From an uncultured Dialister sp. (GTDB lineage: Bacteria; Bacillota; Negativicutes; Veillonellales; Dialisteraceae), in NCBI GenBank assembly GCA_934178345.1, contig CAKPQG010000001.1, positions 131,808 through 195,807 on the forward strand: DNA of 64,000 nt, in the 5' to 3' direction. The notes under the pieces are model-generated. The model did no database searches. It was not told where the DNA came from and worked only from the letters and a program-made list of their open reading frames with translations. Shown here one piece after another: positions 43,405 to 51,257 of the stretch. The number at the start of each line of letters is the position of its first letter. The first letter of the stretch is position 1. Made by a program: the position numbers and the translations under genes.

Positions 43405-43581
43405 ATGATGAAGAAGAGACTCAAAGAGCTTCGGAAGGGAAAGCGTTGGTCACGGTATGTTCTCAGGATCTTCGGTTTGCTGCTCGTTCTTTTCTGCCTG
43501 CTGCTTCTGGTGGGCAGCGTAAAAAAGAGCCAAGAGGATATGAAGGAAATCAAAGTACGGGCGAGGGGGCTTAAACCATAG
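43405..43581 (+). CDS. Small single-helix membrane protein
   Basis: 58 aa: basic N-terminus (KKRLKELRKGKRWSR), one hydrophobic helix (VLRIFGLLLVLFCLLLLVG, about 19-38), charged tail. AAAGGAG ends 4 nt before ATG 43405 and 7 nt before ATG 43408. TGCTACAAT (43367-43375) is a candidate extended -10. Ends TAG at 43579-43581. Unknown function; a membrane-acting toxin is possible but unproven. Confidence 0.5.
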   Translation: MMKKRLKELRKGKRWSRYVLRIFGLLLVLFCLLLLVGSVKKSQEDMKEIKVRARGLKP

Positions 43582-43632
43582 CGAACGATAGTTCTTTTGA
43601 GGTAGTTATTTGTTCAAAAGAAAGTTTGTTCG
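43582..43632. promoter_or_regulatory. LexA-box-like palindrome inside a larger inverted repeat
   Basis: CGAACGATAGTTCT (43582-43595) matches the Firmicute SOS box CGAACnnnnGTTCG in 9 of 10 fixed positions. It forms the left part of a bigger inverted repeat, TTCTTTTGA / TTCAAAAGAA, closing with GTTCG at 43632. It lies 60-110 bp before the MNT-RHH gene. Confidence 0.5.
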
Positions 43633-43689
43633 TTGTTTTCCGCTTTTTGAGCTTTTTTCCGGCATATGCTATATAAAAGGAGTGATAAG

Positions 43690-44121
43690 ATGGGAAAGAA
43701 GCCGCTCACGTTGGAGACGATCACCGCATTGGTACGACCGCTGACGAAAAAATATCATGTGAAGGACATTTATCTCTTCGGCTCCTATGCAAGGGGCGAG
43801 GCAGATGCACAAAAGGTTGACATATTTGAAATCCGTGAAGTCAATCCGGATAGCGATTTCTATCATACGATCATGAAAGAGGAAGGCGCTGGTGGCATGA
43901 TGCAATCTAATAAGCATACCATTTCTTTACGTGTTACAGATGATGAGAAGCATCTGATTCAATCTTACGCGGCATCGCATCATCTGAGCGTTTCTTCCTT
44001 CATCAGGGATCTCGTCCTTGACCAGCTTGAAGAGGACGGAGAGCTGGAGGAATCGCGTATTTTGAAAGCACTGGAACTTTCGCATAAAGAAAGGGTCTAT
44101 GATCTGGAGGAAGTGCTATAA
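43690..44121 (+). CDS. Fusion of a truncated MNT nucleotidyltransferase and an RHH (RelB/DUF6290-like) antitoxin
   Basis: 143 aa. Residues 1-38 are the start of a minimal nucleotidyltransferase (DIYLFGSYARGEAD), but the metal-binding D-x-D and about 30 residues are missing; the frame jumps to the domain end, VDIFEIREVNPDSDFYHTIM. From MMQSNKHTISLRVTDDEKH (ATG at 43897) the rest is a ribbon-helix-helix antitoxin. The second part could also be translated alone. AAAGGAG precedes ATG 43690. No toxin partner (HEPN or RelE) follows. Likely a decay product of two adjacent antitoxin genes. Confidence 0.6.
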   Translation: MGKKPLTLETITALVRPLTKKYHVKDIYLFGSYARGEADAQKVDIFEIREVNPDSDFYHTIMKEEGAGGMMQSNKHTISLRVTDDEKHLIQSYAASHHLSVSSFIRDLVLDQLEEDGELEESRILKALELSHKERVYDLEEVL

Positions 44122-44384
44122 AAACGGATAAGCGGGGCAATTTGCCTATGTTTTCCAGAAAATAGTTACATTTGATAATTCAACGTTATCTACTCTAAAA
44201 ATAAATATCCCCCTCTTCCAAGGCGCGTAGCACCTTATATAGAACGGTGGTTTCCATTTTATGAATAAAGCTGATAATCAGCGAGGAACCGCAAACAAGA
44301 AAGATTTCTCGCTTCGCTCGAAATGACGATATGAGAGAATCATCCAGTCACTAGTCACCAGTCACTAGCATCCATCTTTCCATC
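44122..44384. repeat. AT-rich gap with one REP-like unit and heptads
   Basis: 44122-44290 shows nothing recognisable. 44300-44335 carries the complement of GTCATTTCGAGCGAAGC, then CCAGTCA/CTAGTCA heptads (44343-44370). Plus-strand genes end here and minus-strand genes begin. Confidence 0.6.
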
Positions 44385-44423
44385 AAAAAAATGCTGCGTG
44401 GAATAAAGCCATGCAGCGTTTTT
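44385..44423 (-). terminator. Terminator after coaBC
   Basis: TGCTGCGTGG / CCATGCAGCG stem with A- and T-runs on the two sides; reads as terminator for the minus-strand coaBC. Confidence 0.8.
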
Positions 44424-44474
44424 CAGTATTCAGTATAAGGAGATCCGGAGTATTCCGTCATCCATTTCTGACAT

Positions 44475-45674
44475 TTATTTCATCAGCTCTGCCATTTTTT
44501 CGATGATGATATGGCCCAGCTCATCCTTGCTCATCTTCGGATACTGTTCCATATGTCCGTCCTTGTACAGGAGCGATGCGATGTTTGTCGTGCCGTTGAA
44601 GCCGGCGCCCGGCATAGCGACGTCGTTCGCGACGAGCACGTCGAGGTTCTTTCTTTTGAGCTTCGATTTACCGTGTTCGATGACGTCCTGCGTCTCTGCG
44701 GCGAAGCCTACGAGGAACTGTCCCCTCTTCTTCTGCCCGAGTCCATAGAGGATGTCCGGGTTCTGCGTCAGGTCGATGTGAAGGCAGTCGAAGTCTTCTT
44801 TCTTGATCTTCTGGTCGGCCTGCACGGTCGGACGGTAGTCGGAGACGGCGGCGGCCATGATCGCAGCATCGCAGGTGTCGTATTCTGCATTCATGGCTTT
44901 TTCAAGCTCGCGGGCATCTTGTACGTAGACCATCTTGACGCCATAGGGCTTGGGAAGTACCGTGGTACAGGAAACGAGTGTCACGTCTGCGCCTTCCATC
45001 CATGCGGCTTTGGCGATGGCGTAGCCCTGCCGGCCGCTGGAGCGGTTGCTGATATAGCGGACAGGGTCGATCTTTTCCTGGGTGCCGCCGGCGGAGACGA
45101 TGACTTTCTTCCCTTTCAGGAGTTCGCGGCCATAGATGCATTTTTCCGCGCAGTCCATGATGGTCTCAAGTGCAGGGAATCGGCCTTTGCCGGAGGTGTT
45201 GCAGGCGAGGTGGCCGCTTTCCGGTTCGACAAATTCATAGCCGAAGGATTTCAGCTTTTCCATATTCGCCTGCACGATGGGATTTTCGTACATGTTTGTA
45301 TTCATGGACGGTACGAAGAGGACTTTCGCTTTTGTCGCCATGATGGTGGTCGAGAGCATATCGTCAGCGATGCCGTTTGCGACTTTGCCGATGATGTCGG
45401 CGGTCGCAGGTGCTACGACGAAAAGATCAGCGAGCTGGGCAAGGGCGATGTGTTCGACATCCCATTTGCTGATATTCGCGAACATATCGACAGTGACATC
45501 ATTGCCAGACAGTTCGCCGAAGGTGATCGGTGTCACGAGCTTGGCGGCGTTTGCCGTCATGATGCAGTGGACATCAGCCCCTTTTTGGCGGAGCTGGCTC
45601 ACGAGACCGGCTGCTTTGAAAGCGGCGATCCCGCCGCTGATTCCTACGACAATGTGCTTATTTTCAAACATCAT
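44475..45674 (-). CDS. coaBC: Bifunctional phosphopantothenoylcysteine decarboxylase / synthetase
   Basis: 399 aa. N-terminal flavin decarboxylase CoaC (about 1-190): GISGGIAAFKAAGLVS, the active-site histidine in WDVEHIALA, PSMNTNMYENP and the flap cysteine in HLACNTSGKGR. C-terminal CoaB synthetase (about 190-399): VSAGGTQEKIDPVRYISNRS and the AAVSDYRP loop. It performs two steps of coenzyme A synthesis. Downstream of rpoZ as in many bacteria, but separated by a terminator and a 240-bp composite repeat. Confidence 0.96.
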   Translation of the reverse strand: MMFENKHIVVGISGGIAAFKAAGLVSQLRQKGADVHCIMTANAAKLVTPITFGELSGNDVTVDMFANISKWDVEHIALAQLADLFVVAPATADIIGKVANGIADDMLSTTIMATKAKVLFVPSMNTNMYENPIVQANMEKLKSFGYEFVEPESGHLACNTSGKGRFPALETIMDCAEKCIYGRELLKGKKVIVSAGGTQEKIDPVRYISNRSSGRQGYAIAKAAWMEGADVTLVSCTTVLPKPYGVKMVYVQDARELEKAMNAEYDTCDAAIMAAAVSDYRPTVQADQKIKKEDFDCLHIDLTQNPDILYGLGQKKRGQFLVGFAAETQDVIEHGKSKLKRKNLDVLVANDVAMPGAGFNGTTNIASLLYKDGHMEQYPKMSKDELGHIIIEKMAELMK

Positions 45675-45707
45675 GCATGAGTTCCTTTACTAAAAAATGG
45701 GTTGAAG

Positions 45708-45945
45708 GGTTCAGGGTTCAAGGTTCGGGGTTAGCTTCTGGGGCGTACTGCCCTTTGATTGTGAATGAAAGCCTCACTTGAATGAGAAATTAGAAATTAG
45801 AAATGAGAAATGGTGGTGCGGCGCATAAAAACATGGAAGCACCGCGGAGGTTTGAAACTGGCGGTTTTCTCGTATCGCAAACCTAATCCCTAGCCACTAA
45901 TCCCTAGCTACTAGTCCCCAGTCCCCAGTCCCCAGTCCCCCTGAA
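45708..45945. repeat. Full composite repeat unit
   Basis: Order: GGTTCAA/GGTTCAG/GGTTCGG heptads; a segment with TGCCCTTTGATT and GAAAGCCTC; AAATTAG/AAATGAG heptads (45783-45809); GGTGGTGCGGCGC hairpin with a degenerate right arm GCACCGC; then CTAATCC to CTAGTCC to CCAGTCC heptads (45888-45943). Same order as 50759-50996. Confidence 0.85.
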
Positions 45946-45950
45946 CGTAC

Positions 45951-45984
45951 AAAAAGTCAGGCAGCCTTTCTTGGACTGCCTGAC
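45951..45984 (-). terminator. Terminator after rpoZ
   Basis: GTCAGGCAG / CTGCCTGAC stem; on the minus strand it is followed by TTTTT. Confidence 0.88.
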
Positions 45985-45991
45985 CTTATTT

Positions 45992-46192
45992 TTATTTGCT
46001 GAAGGAGTAGGTGATCTTGCCTTCATAAATCTCTTCGAGAGCGATGGTCGCCGGTTTCTTGCCTTCTGCATGAGCGATGAGCGGGGTCTGTCCGTCGGTC
46101 AGTTCACGGGCGCGCAGAGCGGCGAGGGTCACGAGGGTGTACTTGGAGTCCACCTTTTTGACAAGGCTGTCGATAGAAGGATAACACATCAT
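45992..46192 (-). CDS. rpoZ: RNA polymerase omega subunit
   Basis: 66 aa. MCYPSIDSLVKKVDSKYTLV, AALRARELTDG and EEIYEGKITY fit RpoZ, which helps assemble RNA polymerase. TAAGGAGGT precedes the start; it overlaps the gmk stop by 4 bp. Gene order remA-gmk-rpoZ is conserved in Firmicutes. Confidence 0.95.
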   Translation of the reverse strand: MMCYPSIDSLVKKVDSKYTLVTLAALRARELTDGQTPLIAHAEGKKPATIALEEIYEGKITYSFSK

Positions 46193-46839
46193 TTTAAGGG
46201 TACCTCCTTATTGATATACTGTTTGAAAATGGTCTCGATCTGTCCTTCATTGCGGGAGAGCTTGCAGCGCTCCGCTTCCAGAATGGAGCTGGTCTTTCTC
46301 ACGGCATCTTCGAGTTTGTCATTGACGATGATATAGTCATACTGATGCGCCATGGCGAGTTCACTGGTGATCTGGGCAAGGCGCTTCTGGATGGTTTCTT
46401 CCGAGTCTGTCCCACGTCCGTAGAGGCGGTCGGACAGGATTTCTAACGACGGCGGCACGATGTAGATGAAGACGCCTTTCGGATAGCGTTTCTTGACCTG
46501 CATGGCGCCTTGGATGTCGATTTCCAGCAGCACGGATTTCCCGTCGCTGATCATGTCGAGGGCGCGCTTTTTCGGCGTGCCGTAGTAGTGGTCATAGACC
46601 TTGGCATATTCGAGGAAGGCATCTTCTTCGATGAGCTTTTCGAACTGTTCATTGGTGCGGAAGAAATAGCTCTCCCCTTCTACTTCCCCTTTTCGGGGGT
46701 CTCTTGTCGTCATCGAGACGGAATACTGGAGATCCGGAAATTCCTCACGGATGGCATTGCAGATGGTCCCCTTCCCCGCGCCGCTCGGGCCGGAGACGAC
46801 CAGAAGAATGCCTTCATCTTTTTTCGCTGTCTGTGCCAT
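46189..46839 (-). CDS. gmk: Guanylate kinase
   Basis: 216 aa. P-loop SGPSGAGKGTI (about 16-26), SVSMTTRDPRKGEVEG GMP-binding stretch and YGTPK loop. It phosphorylates GMP to GDP. ATG overlaps the remA stop (TAATG), so translation is coupled. Confidence 0.97.
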   Translation of the reverse strand: MAQTAKKDEGILLVVSGPSGAGKGTICNAIREEFPDLQYSVSMTTRDPRKGEVEGESYFFRTNEQFEKLIEEDAFLEYAKVYDHYYGTPKKRALDMISDGKSVLLEIDIQGAMQVKKRYPKGVFIYIVPPSLEILSDRLYGRGTDSEETIQKRLAQITSELAMAHQYDYIIVNDKLEDAVRKTSSILEAERCKLSRNEGQIETIFKQYINKEVPLK

Positions 46840-47114
46840 TAGTTTTCATCCATTCCTTCAGCAGTGATCACATCTTTATTCATCAGTCGGTGCGAAATCG
46901 TCTCCGGCTGTACGGCGGAAAGAATGATCTGCCCGCTGTCCATGATGAGGACGGCTCTCGTTTTTCTGCCATAGGTGGCATCGATGAGATCCCCTTTGTC
47001 ACGGGAGTCCTGGATCATACGTTTCACCGGCGCAGACTCCGGGCTGATGATCGCCATCACGCGCGCTGCGGCTGCCATGTTGCCAAAACCGATATTAATC
47101 AAAGAAAAACCCAC
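46839..47114 (-). CDS. remA: RemA/DUF370 family regulator
   Basis: 91 aa. SLINIGFGNMAAAARVMAII, SAPVKRMIQDSRDKG and IDATYGRKTRAVLIM are the RemA family signature. In B. subtilis RemA is a DNA-binding activator of biofilm genes; the role here is unknown. Start is GTG 47114 with GGAGAG upstream. The usual upstream yicC gene is absent. Confidence 0.93.
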   Translation of the reverse strand: MGFSLINIGFGNMAAAARVMAIISPESAPVKRMIQDSRDKGDLIDATYGRKTRAVLIMDSGQIILSAVQPETISHRLMNKDVITAEGMDEN

Positions 47115-47173
47115 TTTTTCGTCTCTCCTTACTGTATTTTGACTAGACTTGCGTCTCTTCGTCTGTACCGTCC

Positions 47174-47182
47174 ATTATATCA
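47174..47182 (-). promoter_or_regulatory. Extended -10 promoter for remA-gmk-rpoZ
   Basis: TGATATAAT on the minus strand is a perfect extended -10, 60 bp before the GTG start. Confidence 0.65.
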
Positions 47183-47880
47183 CAAATGCGCGAGCGATTC
47201 ACGGATTTCTTCAGAAATCGCGAATTTAGGCTGTGTAGGAATGGCTGGAAGGTGCGATGGGGAAAGCAGGTTCAATGGGGAAGTCCGGAAAGATAGCAGC
47301 GTTTCCTTAACCATATTCTCATTCAGCTTGCCTACCAGAGCCCCCTCTCTGCCCCGTCGTGGCATCTTCCTCAATGGGAAGAAAAGGCGAACTGTCGTTC
47401 TTTTGAGCCGACATGCGCTTCAAACGAATGCGCGTTCGCAGGATCATGATGTTCCATACAAATACGCGGCGCTTCGGTTTTTGACGCAATGCACCACAAG
47501 TTTGAAAGCAGGGATGAGTGATCTCGAGTGACTGGTGACTCGAAGACATCAGTCTCTCGTATCGTCATTTCGAGCGAAGCGAGAAATCTTTCTTGCAGAC
47601 CGCTAAACGAAGGATGTGTGAACGCAGAAATACGTAGCACCAAGGCGTCGTTTCACTGCCGGTGCTTATGTGATACTGACCGCAGTGCAAGAAAGATCCC
47701 TCGGCTACGCTCGGGATGACGACAGCGCGAAGCACGATCAAAATTCCGCGGCGCTTCATTATTTTTTGCGCCGCACCACCATTTCGCATTTCTCATTTCT
47801 AATTTCTCATTCGAGCGAGGCTTTCAAGCGGAATCAAGGGACGGTACATCCCCAGGGCTAACCCTGAACCCATCATTTTC
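47183..47880. repeat. Long gap with REP-bounded segment and reverse composite repeat
   Basis: 47183-47555 shows only a MITE-terminus remnant (AGCGTTTCCTTAA, 47292-47304) and no supportable gene. 47566-47720 is a 155-bp segment with GTCATTTCGAGCGAAGCGAG on the left and the complement of CATCCCGAGCG on the right; it is an inverted copy of 51026-51182. 47745-47880 is a composite repeat in reverse orientation (GCGGCGC hairpin, complement of AAATGAG heptads, AACCCTGAACCC end). Confidence 0.75.
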
Positions 47881-47891
47881 CCTCTTCCATC

Positions 47892-47926
47892 AAAAAAAGA
47901 ACCCGCTTTCGCAGGTTCTTTTTGCA
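47892..47926 (-). terminator. Terminator after mtaD
   Basis: AAAGAACCCGC / GCAGGTTCTTT stem with T-run on both strands. Confidence 0.85.
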
Positions 47927-47936
47927 TATCTACCAT

Positions 47937-49223
47937 TTATTTCTTGTTGAAAGCATAGAGTTTTTCTGTCACGCGGTCGACTTCGGCATAGAGTTTCTCT
48001 GTGTCGATGGTCGTGAGTTCTTTGTGACGCATGACGGTCTTGCCATTGATGATGACGGTGTCGACGTCCATGGAGTTTCCTGCGTAGACGGCAAGGGAGA
48101 CGCTGTCGAAATGCGGATGCCAGTGGAAGCCGCTTCTGTCTACGAGGATGATATCGGCGAGCGCACCTTTTTCCAGCTTGCCAAGATTGTCATAGCCGAG
48201 GCATTTCGCACCATCCACGGTCGCCATTTCCATGGCTTCGGTCGCCGTGATGGCGAAGGGATCGTAGGTATTCGCTTTGTGGATGAGGGAGGCGAGGCGC
48301 ATTTCTGCGAACATGTCGAGCTTATTGTTAGACGATGCGCCATCGGTGCCAAGGCCGACGGTGACACCGGCTTTTCTCATCTTGACGACCGGGGCGATGC
48401 CGGAGGCGAGCTTCAGGTTGCTGCCCGGATTATGCGCGACGCGGACGTGCTTTTCCTTCATGATGGCGATGTCTTCGTCTGTCACATGGACGCAGTGGGC
48501 TGCAAGTGTCGGAAGTTCGAAGAGGCCGAGGTCATTCATGAGGGCGATTGGTGTCTTGCCGTATTCTTTGCGGCAGTTTTCCACTTCCCCCTTTGTCTCG
48601 GAGAGATGGATGTGGATCGGGATGCCGCGCTTCATGGCTTCGTCCCGCACCTGCTTAATGTAGTCTGGCGGGCAGGTATACGGTGCGTGCGGTCCGAGCA
48701 TGACTTTGAAACGGCCATCGCCTGCGCCGTCCCATTTCTCGAAAAGTTCGATATTTTCCTGAAGGCCGCTCTGTGCATTCGGGCTGATGCCTGCGAGGCC
48801 GCGGGCGAGGTTCCCGCGGATACCGGCTTTGTCAGCCGCCTGCGCGCAGGAGTCCATGAACATGTACATATCGCAGAAGGCAGTGGTGCCGCCGCGGATC
48901 ATTTCTGCGAAGGCAAGCATGCTGCCCCAGTAGACGATGTCGTCGTCGAGGTGGTCTTCAGCCGGCCAGATTTTGTTCTGCAGCCAGTCCATCAGTTCCA
49001 TATCATCCGCGTAGGAGCGGAAAAGTGTCATCGCGACGTGGGTGTGGGTATTCACAAGGCCCGGCATGGCCAGCATGCCTTTCCCGTCGATGACTTCCTC
49101 ATAGTCTTCGTCTTTGGGGGCTTTCGGGAAATCTTTGATGTATTTCCCGTCTAAGGAAATATTCTGATTTTCGGTCACTTTGCCGTTCTGGTAAAGCCCG
49201 ATGTTTTTGATGAGTGTTGTCAT
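47937..49223 (-). CDS. mtaD: 5'-methylthioadenosine / S-adenosylhomocysteine deaminase
   Basis: 428 aa amidohydrolase. Metal ligands in PGLVNTHTHVAMTLFR (HTH), the LGPHAPYTC histidine, HLSETKGEVE and GTDGASSNNKLDMF (catalytic Asp) match MtaD/SsnA enzymes. They deaminate methylthioadenosine and S-adenosylhomocysteine to the inosine forms; close relatives act on guanine or other purines. The neighbours ahcY, mtnA and mtnP make the SAM-recycling role likely. It has its own terminator and is 263 bp from ahcY. Confidence 0.85.
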   Translation of the reverse strand: MTTLIKNIGLYQNGKVTENQNISLDGKYIKDFPKAPKDEDYEEVIDGKGMLAMPGLVNTHTHVAMTLFRSYADDMELMDWLQNKIWPAEDHLDDDIVYWGSMLAFAEMIRGGTTAFCDMYMFMDSCAQAADKAGIRGNLARGLAGISPNAQSGLQENIELFEKWDGAGDGRFKVMLGPHAPYTCPPDYIKQVRDEAMKRGIPIHIHLSETKGEVENCRKEYGKTPIALMNDLGLFELPTLAAHCVHVTDEDIAIMKEKHVRVAHNPGSNLKLASGIAPVVKMRKAGVTVGLGTDGASSNNKLDMFAEMRLASLIHKANTYDPFAITATEAMEMATVDGAKCLGYDNLGKLEKGALADIILVDRSGFHWHPHFDSVSLAVYAGNSMDVDTVIINGKTVMRHKELTTIDTEKLYAEVDRVTEKLYAFNKK

Positions 49224-49234
49224 GGATAGTTCTC

Positions 49235-49480
49235 CGATGTATGAAATAAGTGACTGGTGACTAGTAGCTAGGGACTAGGGATTAGGAATGAAGGTGGCGG
49301 CTTCGCCGCGAATATATATGGGGCGATGCCCGAAGATGGCATTGAGTCACCAGTCGCCAGTCACTAGTTACTAGTAGCTAGTGATTAGGAATGAAGGTGG
49401 CGGCTTCGCCGCAAATATGTAGGGGCGATGCCCGAAGGTGGTATTGAGTCACCAGTCACCAGTCACACCCAATCCCCCAA
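49235..49480. repeat. Tandem pair of composite repeats between mtaD and ahcY
   Basis: Two successive units (49286-49365 and 49390-49465), each with GAATGAAGGTGGCGGCTTCG/CCGC hairpin and GGGGCGATGCCCGAAG, separated and flanked by heptads (GTGACTA, TAGCTAG, GGATTAG; CCAGTCA, CTAGTTA). Confidence 0.85.
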
Positions 49481-49486
49481 CCCTTC

Positions 49487-50731
49487 TTAGTCCAGTCCCA
49501 GGTACTTTCTCTGGGCTTCTGTCAGGGTATCGATCGAGTATCCCATGGCAGCGAGCTTGATGGAGGCGATCTTGGTATCGAGTTCATGCGGGAGGGTGTA
49601 GACAGCCGGTTTCATTTCCTTGCCGTGCTGGAGGAGGTAACGGGCTGCAAGGGTCTGCATCGCGAAGGAGAGATCCATGATTTCTGCCGGATGTCCATCC
49701 CCTGCTGCGAGGTTCACAAGGCGGCCTTCAGCCATGAGGAAGACGGTCTTGCCGTTTGGCAGGACATAGCCTTCGATGTTCTTGCGGGCTTCGTAGTGAG
49801 AGACGGCGATGCGTTCCAGATCTTTGCGGCTGACTTCGCAGTCGAAGTGGCCTGCATTCGCGCAGATGGCGCCGTCCTTCATCGCGAGGAAATGCGGCTC
49901 GGTGATGATATCGATGTCGCCGGTGACGGTGAGGAAAATGTCACCGTGCTTGGCGGCTTCTGCCATCGGCATGACTTCGAATCCGTCCATCACGGCTTCG
50001 ATGGCTTTGATGGGATCGACTTCTGTCACGATGACATGCGCGCCGAGACCTTTCGCACGCATGGCGCAGCCTTTGCCGCACCAGCCATAGCCTGCGATGA
50101 CGGCGGTCTTGCCGGTGACGGTGAGATTCGTGCTGCGGATGATGCCGTCCCAAGCGGACTGTCCGGTGCCGTAGCGGTTATCAAAAAGGTACTTGCAGTA
50201 GGAATCATTGACTGCGATCATCGGGAATTCCAGCTTGTTTTCCTTTTCAAGGATTTTCAGACGGTATACGCCCGTGGTGGTCTCTTCAGAGCCGCCGATG
50301 AGGTTCTTCTGGCACTCTTTTCTGGTGGTATGGAGCAGGTGGACAAGGTCGCCGCCGTCATCGATGATGATGTCAGGCATGTGATCGAGGGCCTTATTCA
50401 GGAACATGAAGTATTCCTCTTCGGTGCAGGCATGCCATGCATAGACGGTGACGCCGCTCTTGACGAGGCCGGCTGCAATCGGGTCCTGCGTGGAGAGCGG
50501 ATTGCTGCCGGTGCAGATGACATTCGCCCCCGCCGCTTTCAGCGTGAGCGCGAGGTAGGCGGTCTTCGCTTCGAGGTGGATGGACATGACGATGGTCTTG
50601 CCTTTGAAAATCTGCTCTTTGACGAATTCTTCACGCAGTGTATTAAGCGCGGGCATGAATTTTTCGACCCAGGAAATACGCTGCAGACCTTCGTCAGCAA
50701 GGGAAATATCACGAATCATGGATTCAGACAT
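49487..50731 (-). CDS. ahcY: S-adenosylhomocysteine hydrolase
   Basis: 414 aa, the shorter bacterial type. EAKTAYLALTLKAAGANV, DDGGDLVHLLH, NDSYCKYLFDNRYGTGQS and the NAD site VIAGYGWCGKGCAMRAKGLG are present. It splits S-adenosylhomocysteine into homocysteine and adenosine and so relieves methyltransferase inhibition. AAAGGAG precedes the ATG. With mtaD it gives two possible fates for S-adenosylhomocysteine. Confidence 0.95.
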   Translation of the reverse strand: MSESMIRDISLADEGLQRISWVEKFMPALNTLREEFVKEQIFKGKTIVMSIHLEAKTAYLALTLKAAGANVICTGSNPLSTQDPIAAGLVKSGVTVYAWHACTEEEYFMFLNKALDHMPDIIIDDGGDLVHLLHTTRKECQKNLIGGSEETTTGVYRLKILEKENKLEFPMIAVNDSYCKYLFDNRYGTGQSAWDGIIRSTNLTVTGKTAVIAGYGWCGKGCAMRAKGLGAHVIVTEVDPIKAIEAVMDGFEVMPMAEAAKHGDIFLTVTGDIDIITEPHFLAMKDGAICANAGHFDCEVSRKDLERIAVSHYEARKNIEGYVLPNGKTVFLMAEGRLVNLAAGDGHPAEIMDLSFAMQTLAARYLLQHGKEMKPAVYTLPHELDTKIASIKLAAMGYSIDTLTEAQRKYLGLD

Positions 50732-50758
50732 GGATGGACTCCTTTCGGAAAACAGTAA

Positions 50759-51255
50759 AGGTTCAAGGTTCAGGGTTCAGGGTTAGCCCGTGAGCGGGGT
50801 GCCCCTTGATTACTTTTGAAAGCCTCGATTGAATGAGAAATTAGAAATGAGAAATGAGAAATGGTGGTGCGGCGCATAAAAATAGGAAAGCGCCGCGAAG
50901 TATAAATAATGGCGATGCCATGAGCTGGCATGCCAGTGACTAGTCACTAGTCACCAGTCACTTGGCGCTCCTAATCCCTAATCCCTAGCCACTTATTAAT
51001 GCTTTCAAACTTTGGGGTATCCCTTCATCCCGAGCGCAGCCGAGGGATCTTTATTGCACTGCGGTCAGTATCACATGGTCACTGGCAGGGAACCGACGTC
51101 TTGGTGCTGCGTATTTCTACTTTCACGCATGCGTCGTTTATCAGTCTGCAAGGAAGATTTCTCGCTTCGCTCGAAATGATAGTACAAGAGAGACCGATGG
51201 TCCCTAGCCCCTAGCTACTAGCTACTAGCTACTAGTCACCAGTCACTAGTCACTT
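50759..51255. repeat. Full composite repeat, REP-bounded segment and long heptad run
   Basis: 50759-50996 is the clearest full composite unit (GGTTCAA, GGTTCAG heptads; GGGGTGCCCCTTGATT; AAATTAG/AAATGAG heptads; GCGGCGC/GCGCCGC hairpin; CTAGTCA heptads). 51026-51182 is the REP-bounded segment, inverted relative to 47566-47720. 51197-51255 is a run of CTAGCTA, CTAGTCA and CCAGTCA units ending at the mtnA stop. No gene. Confidence 0.88.
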
Positions 51256-51257
51256 TT

